From Phytopythium helicoides (lineage: Eukaryota > Oomycota > Peronosporomycetes > Pythiales > Pythiaceae): a stretch of DNA of 64,000 nt. Shown here in pieces: positions 61,397 through 64,000 of this stretch. A program made the translations under genes and the position numbers. A model generated the notes under the pieces. The model did not search any database and had not been told where the DNA came from. It saw nothing but the letters and a program-made list of their open reading frames with translations. The stretch covers positions 620,001 through 684,000 of the forward strand of contig JANFNE010000008.1 of NCBI GenBank assembly GCA_024867545.1, in the 5' to 3' direction. The first letter of the stretch is position 1; every line of letters begins with the position of its first letter.

Positions 61397-63154
61397 TTAC
61401 CACTCGTTCACGCTAAACCCGTGCTCGACGAGCCAATTCAGGCAGTGCACGTCCCTCCTGCTCTTGGCTACGCGAGCAATGCGGTCCTGGTCCATTTGCT
61501 CTGGGAAGTGGTGGACAAGCCACTGCAATACTTCGAGGTGTCCGGCATGGACGGCCTTAGCAAATGCGTCGGGTGTGCATCGGTCCACGAGGCGCTCGGT
61601 CTTAAGATACGCGAGCACTTCGAAGTGACCAGCATGCGCTGCTGACTCGAGTGCTCGAGTGCTGCAGCCACGCGCGTATGTGTCATGGACCCACTTGACG
61701 AGGTCCAGTCGCCCGATAGCTGCAGCGTTATCTATTGCCAAGAACGTGCAGCCTTCCCTCCGGTTCTCGTGCAACCACCGGATCACGCCCCAGTCTCCGA
61801 GACGAACAGCGCTGTCCATCGCGATGGTCGTGCAGCCTTCAGTGCGGTTCTCGTGCAGCCACCGCACGACGTCCAAATATCCATTGCCCGCGGCAGCATC
61901 CATAGCGTCCGACGTGCAGCCTTCAGTGCGGTTCTCGTGGAGCCATCGGACCATCTCCAAGTGGCCGTTGCCAGCCGCCGCATCCATTGCGTTAGTGGAG
62001 CAGCCTTCAGAGCGGTTCAAGTGCAGCCATTGAACGACGTGAAGGTGGTTGTTTGCTGCCGCGCCGTCCATGGCAAGGAAGGAGCAGCCCTCGTGGCGGT
62101 TCGCGTGCAACCATTGAACAATCTCGAGGTGTCCGTTGGTCGCCGAGTTGTCCATGGCCTTGACCGTGCATCCTTCGCGGCGGTGTTGGTGTTGCCATTG
62201 CACAACGTGCAGGAACCCGCGGCGAGCAGCGCCGTTCATCGCGATGGTTGTGCACCCCTCCGCTCTGTTGGCGTGCAGGAACTGCACGACCTCCAAGTGG
62301 CCATTGACGGCTGCCTGGTCCATTGCGTCGCGGCTGCAGCCCTCCGAGCGGTTCTCATGCAGCCATTGGACGACGTCGAGGTGTCCATGGGCAGCTGCGA
62401 CGTTCATGGCGTTCATGGTGCCGCGCGCGCCGTTGGCGTGTAGCCACTGGACGACATCGAGGTGTCCGTTGGCTGCAGCCTCGTCAATGCCAATGTAGGG
62501 CAGCTCGCGGAAGCAGTTGGCGGCCATCCACTGAGCAAGCTCCAGGTGTCCGTCAGCCGCGGCTCTGGCGAGCGCGCGCACGCTGGCGCTCTCCTTCTTG
62601 TGCTCGTGCAGCCACTTGACCATATCGGCGTCTCCGGAGTTGACCGCGGCCTCCATGAGGCGCATCTCCTCGGGAGCCTTGGTCGGCGCGTTCTCCAGCA
62701 GCCACTGGGCCGCCTCCATCCTCTTGTACTTGACGGCGTAGAGCATCTCCCTGCCTCCCCAGGCGACGTCTAGCTGCCCGCTCTCGCCCATCTGCAGCAG
62801 CCACTGCAGCGCGTCAATCTGTCCGAAGCCCGCGGCCTGCTCGACGGCTCGCGTCACCGCTCGCTCGGGCGCAAAGTGCTCCGCCAGCCACTGCATGACG
62901 CGCGTGTGGCCGTTGGCCGCTGCGAGCGCCATGGCCTCTGTGAACTGCGCGCGGCGGTGGAACTCGTCGAGCCGCTCGGGCGGATTAGCGGCCGCCAGCC
63001 GCGCCAGCAGGTGCAGCAGCCCCGCGCCGCTCGCGCGCGCCAGCGACCAGCGCGCCGAGTGGTCGAGCAGCGCGTCCAGCTGGTCGACGACGTGGGCCAG
63101 CGCCTCGACGTCGGGCCGCGCGCGTGCCACGACTGCCACGCAGGTCAGCTCCAT
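61397..63154 (-). CDS. Ankyrin-family protein, intact, about ten tandem 28-residue repeats
   Basis: 585 residues from the ATG at 63154 (MELTCVAVVARARPDVEALA); upstream in-frame codons to 63325 lack family similarity. The N-terminal cap has LAHVVDQLDALLDHSARW, and the module DVAWGGREMLYAVKYKRMEA follows. Ten or so 28-residue units come next, the longest clean array in the window. The C-terminal cap has RDVHCLNWLVEHGFSVNEW. It is convergent with CAP-H2, 163 nt apart. Confidence 0.94.
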   Translation of the reverse strand: MELTCVAVVARARPDVEALAHVVDQLDALLDHSARWSLARASGAGLLHLLARLAAANPPERLDEFHRRAQFTEAMALAAANGHTRVMQWLAEHFAPERAVTRAVEQAAGFGQIDALQWLLQMGESGQLDVAWGGREMLYAVKYKRMEAAQWLLENAPTKAPEEMRLMEAAVNSGDADMVKWLHEHKKESASVRALARAAADGHLELAQWMAANCFRELPYIGIDEAAANGHLDVVQWLHANGARGTMNAMNVAAAHGHLDVVQWLHENRSEGCSRDAMDQAAVNGHLEVVQFLHANRAEGCTTIAMNGAARRGFLHVVQWQHQHRREGCTVKAMDNSATNGHLEIVQWLHANRHEGCSFLAMDGAAANNHLHVVQWLHLNRSEGCSTNAMDAAAGNGHLEMVRWLHENRTEGCTSDAMDAAAGNGYLDVVRWLHENRTEGCTTIAMDSAVRLGDWGVIRWLHENRREGCTFLAIDNAAAIGRLDLVKWVHDTYARGCSTRALESAAHAGHFEVLAYLKTERLVDRCTPDAFAKAVHAGHLEVLQWLVHHFPEQMDQDRIARVAKSRRDVHCLNWLVEHGFSVNEW

Positions 63155-64000
63155 GGGAAAGCGGCGGCTTGGAGCTTGGAGCTTGGAGCTTGGGGCTAGC
63201 GGGCGAAAGGCGAAGTGAAGGCCGAGGAAGTCCGCGTTGACGTCGACGTGCCGGTGCACCAGACTTGAAGTTTGTATGCGGCGTTGGTGCTTGGTTTGGG
63301 GCCGCTTGGAGTCACAAGAAAACAATTGGGGCGAAAGGGGCCGCCCGACTCGCAGCCGCGGTAGGGCATACGGTTATCCATCCATTATGAGCCGCACATT
63401 TGATATAGGAGGTGGTTTCGAAAGTGTTTTGCTGTATATGGAATATCATACAAATGACAGATTGCGAAATCGCAGGTTTTGATGTGGAAAACGAGGCACC
63501 ATGGCGAAACCTCTCTATTTTGAAGTATGGAGGGTGACTGGTTGATCGTATCTATTCAAGTATATCTACAAATACCTCTATGATCATATGATATTCGATA
63601 ACTAGTGTCATGACACTTTGCGACTTATTGATGCGCGCGCCAGATGTTTAACGTGGACAATGGTATTACCGGCATACAAACGCCAAGACAAACGATCGTG
63701 TTGCCAAAAGTTTAGCATGAGCATGCAACCCGCGGCTCGCGTCCTTTCGCCCCAACGTCACTTGGTCTCAGTATGGGCTGCGCGCCGATCGCAACTCGTA
63801 GCGAGTTAGCGCAATCCGTAGCGAGTTGCACTAAACCGCTGATGTAGTATACACGCGATCTTCAACCATGTCAAGCGGATGATGGCTACACTCAGGAGCG
63901 ATTGCGGCCGATGCTGACGCCCGCCACGCACGACAATCAACCACGCGTTAGCCTTAGAGCTCCACTCACCGCAGTTGCAAGACAGACCAGCGCTCAAACT
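63155..64000. other. Intergenic, upstream of the last ankyrin gene
   Basis: 846 nt to the window edge without a convincing frame. The first 240 nt are GC-rich promoter-like sequence; 63400-63660 is AT-rich. An inverted pair AACTCG/CGAGTT lies at 63793-63807, and CGTAGCGAGTT is repeated 20 nt later (63817-63827). No mobile-element protein is seen. Confidence 0.5.
63167..63195. repeat. Short tandem repeat (GCTTGGA)n
   Basis: Nearly four copies of the heptamer GCTTGGA, 13 nt upstream of the ankyrin start codon at 63154. They lie in the leader or core promoter on the minus strand. Confidence 0.8.

Noticed and set aside
1..63154. CRISPR-like or tandem-repeat array from 84-bp periodicity
   Set aside because: The period lies inside coding frames and encodes the 28-residue protein repeat; units are diverged and have no unique spacers.

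Overview
The window looks like nuclear DNA of an oomycete, most likely Phytophthora or a close relative. This rests on GC-rich coding sequence, short introns (about 55-95 nt, GT...AG, several with a CTAAC-like branch site), Fanzor-type genes, oomycete-style SWEET transporters, and a very large family of ankyrin-like proteins with WLHxNRxEGCT repeats. No translated database search was possible; every call comes from reading the sequence.

Layout. Bases 1-9000 hold a partial ankyrin-family gene, a Cu/Zn superoxide dismutase-like gene that has lost most of its metal ligands, two paralogous coiled-coil/START-like genes (1777-3012 and 7674-8951), a Fanzor1-type nuclease gene (3352-5220) with possible terminal inverted repeats, and an ankyrin-family gene. 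Bases 9-20 kb hold two copies, in opposite orientation, of a Fanzor2 (TnpB-like) element. The copy at 9075-12455 is dead: it has a nonsense codon and a 1.08-kb solo-LTR-like insertion. The copy at 17884-20155 is intact. They bracket an ankyrin-family gene and a secreted or membrane glycine-rich protein. Bases 20-37 kb are mainly further ankyrin-family genes, one of them an old relic, plus a small secreted membrane-anchored protein and a divergent pair of SWEET transporters.

Bases 37-50 kb are a conserved block: cytosolic lysyl-tRNA synthetase, a CASTOR-like ACT-domain protein, and a giant MLL/Trithorax-type histone methyltransferase (PHD fingers, bromodomain, FYRN, FYRC, SET). Bases 50-64 kb contain four members of a lineage-specific coiled-coil family (one with GTPCFV repeats), two more ankyrin loci, the condensin II subunit CAP-H2, and a final ankyrin gene.

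Twelve ankyrin-family loci lie on both strands, so this is a tandem and inverted gene-birth cluster invaded by at least three mobile elements. Several conserved single-copy genes carry isolated one-base frame changes that cancel arithmetically to whole codon counts. I therefore read most one-base frameshifts here as probable consensus-sequence errors. The LTR insertion, the nonsense codon in Fanzor2 and the multiply broken ankyrin loci look like genuine decay.
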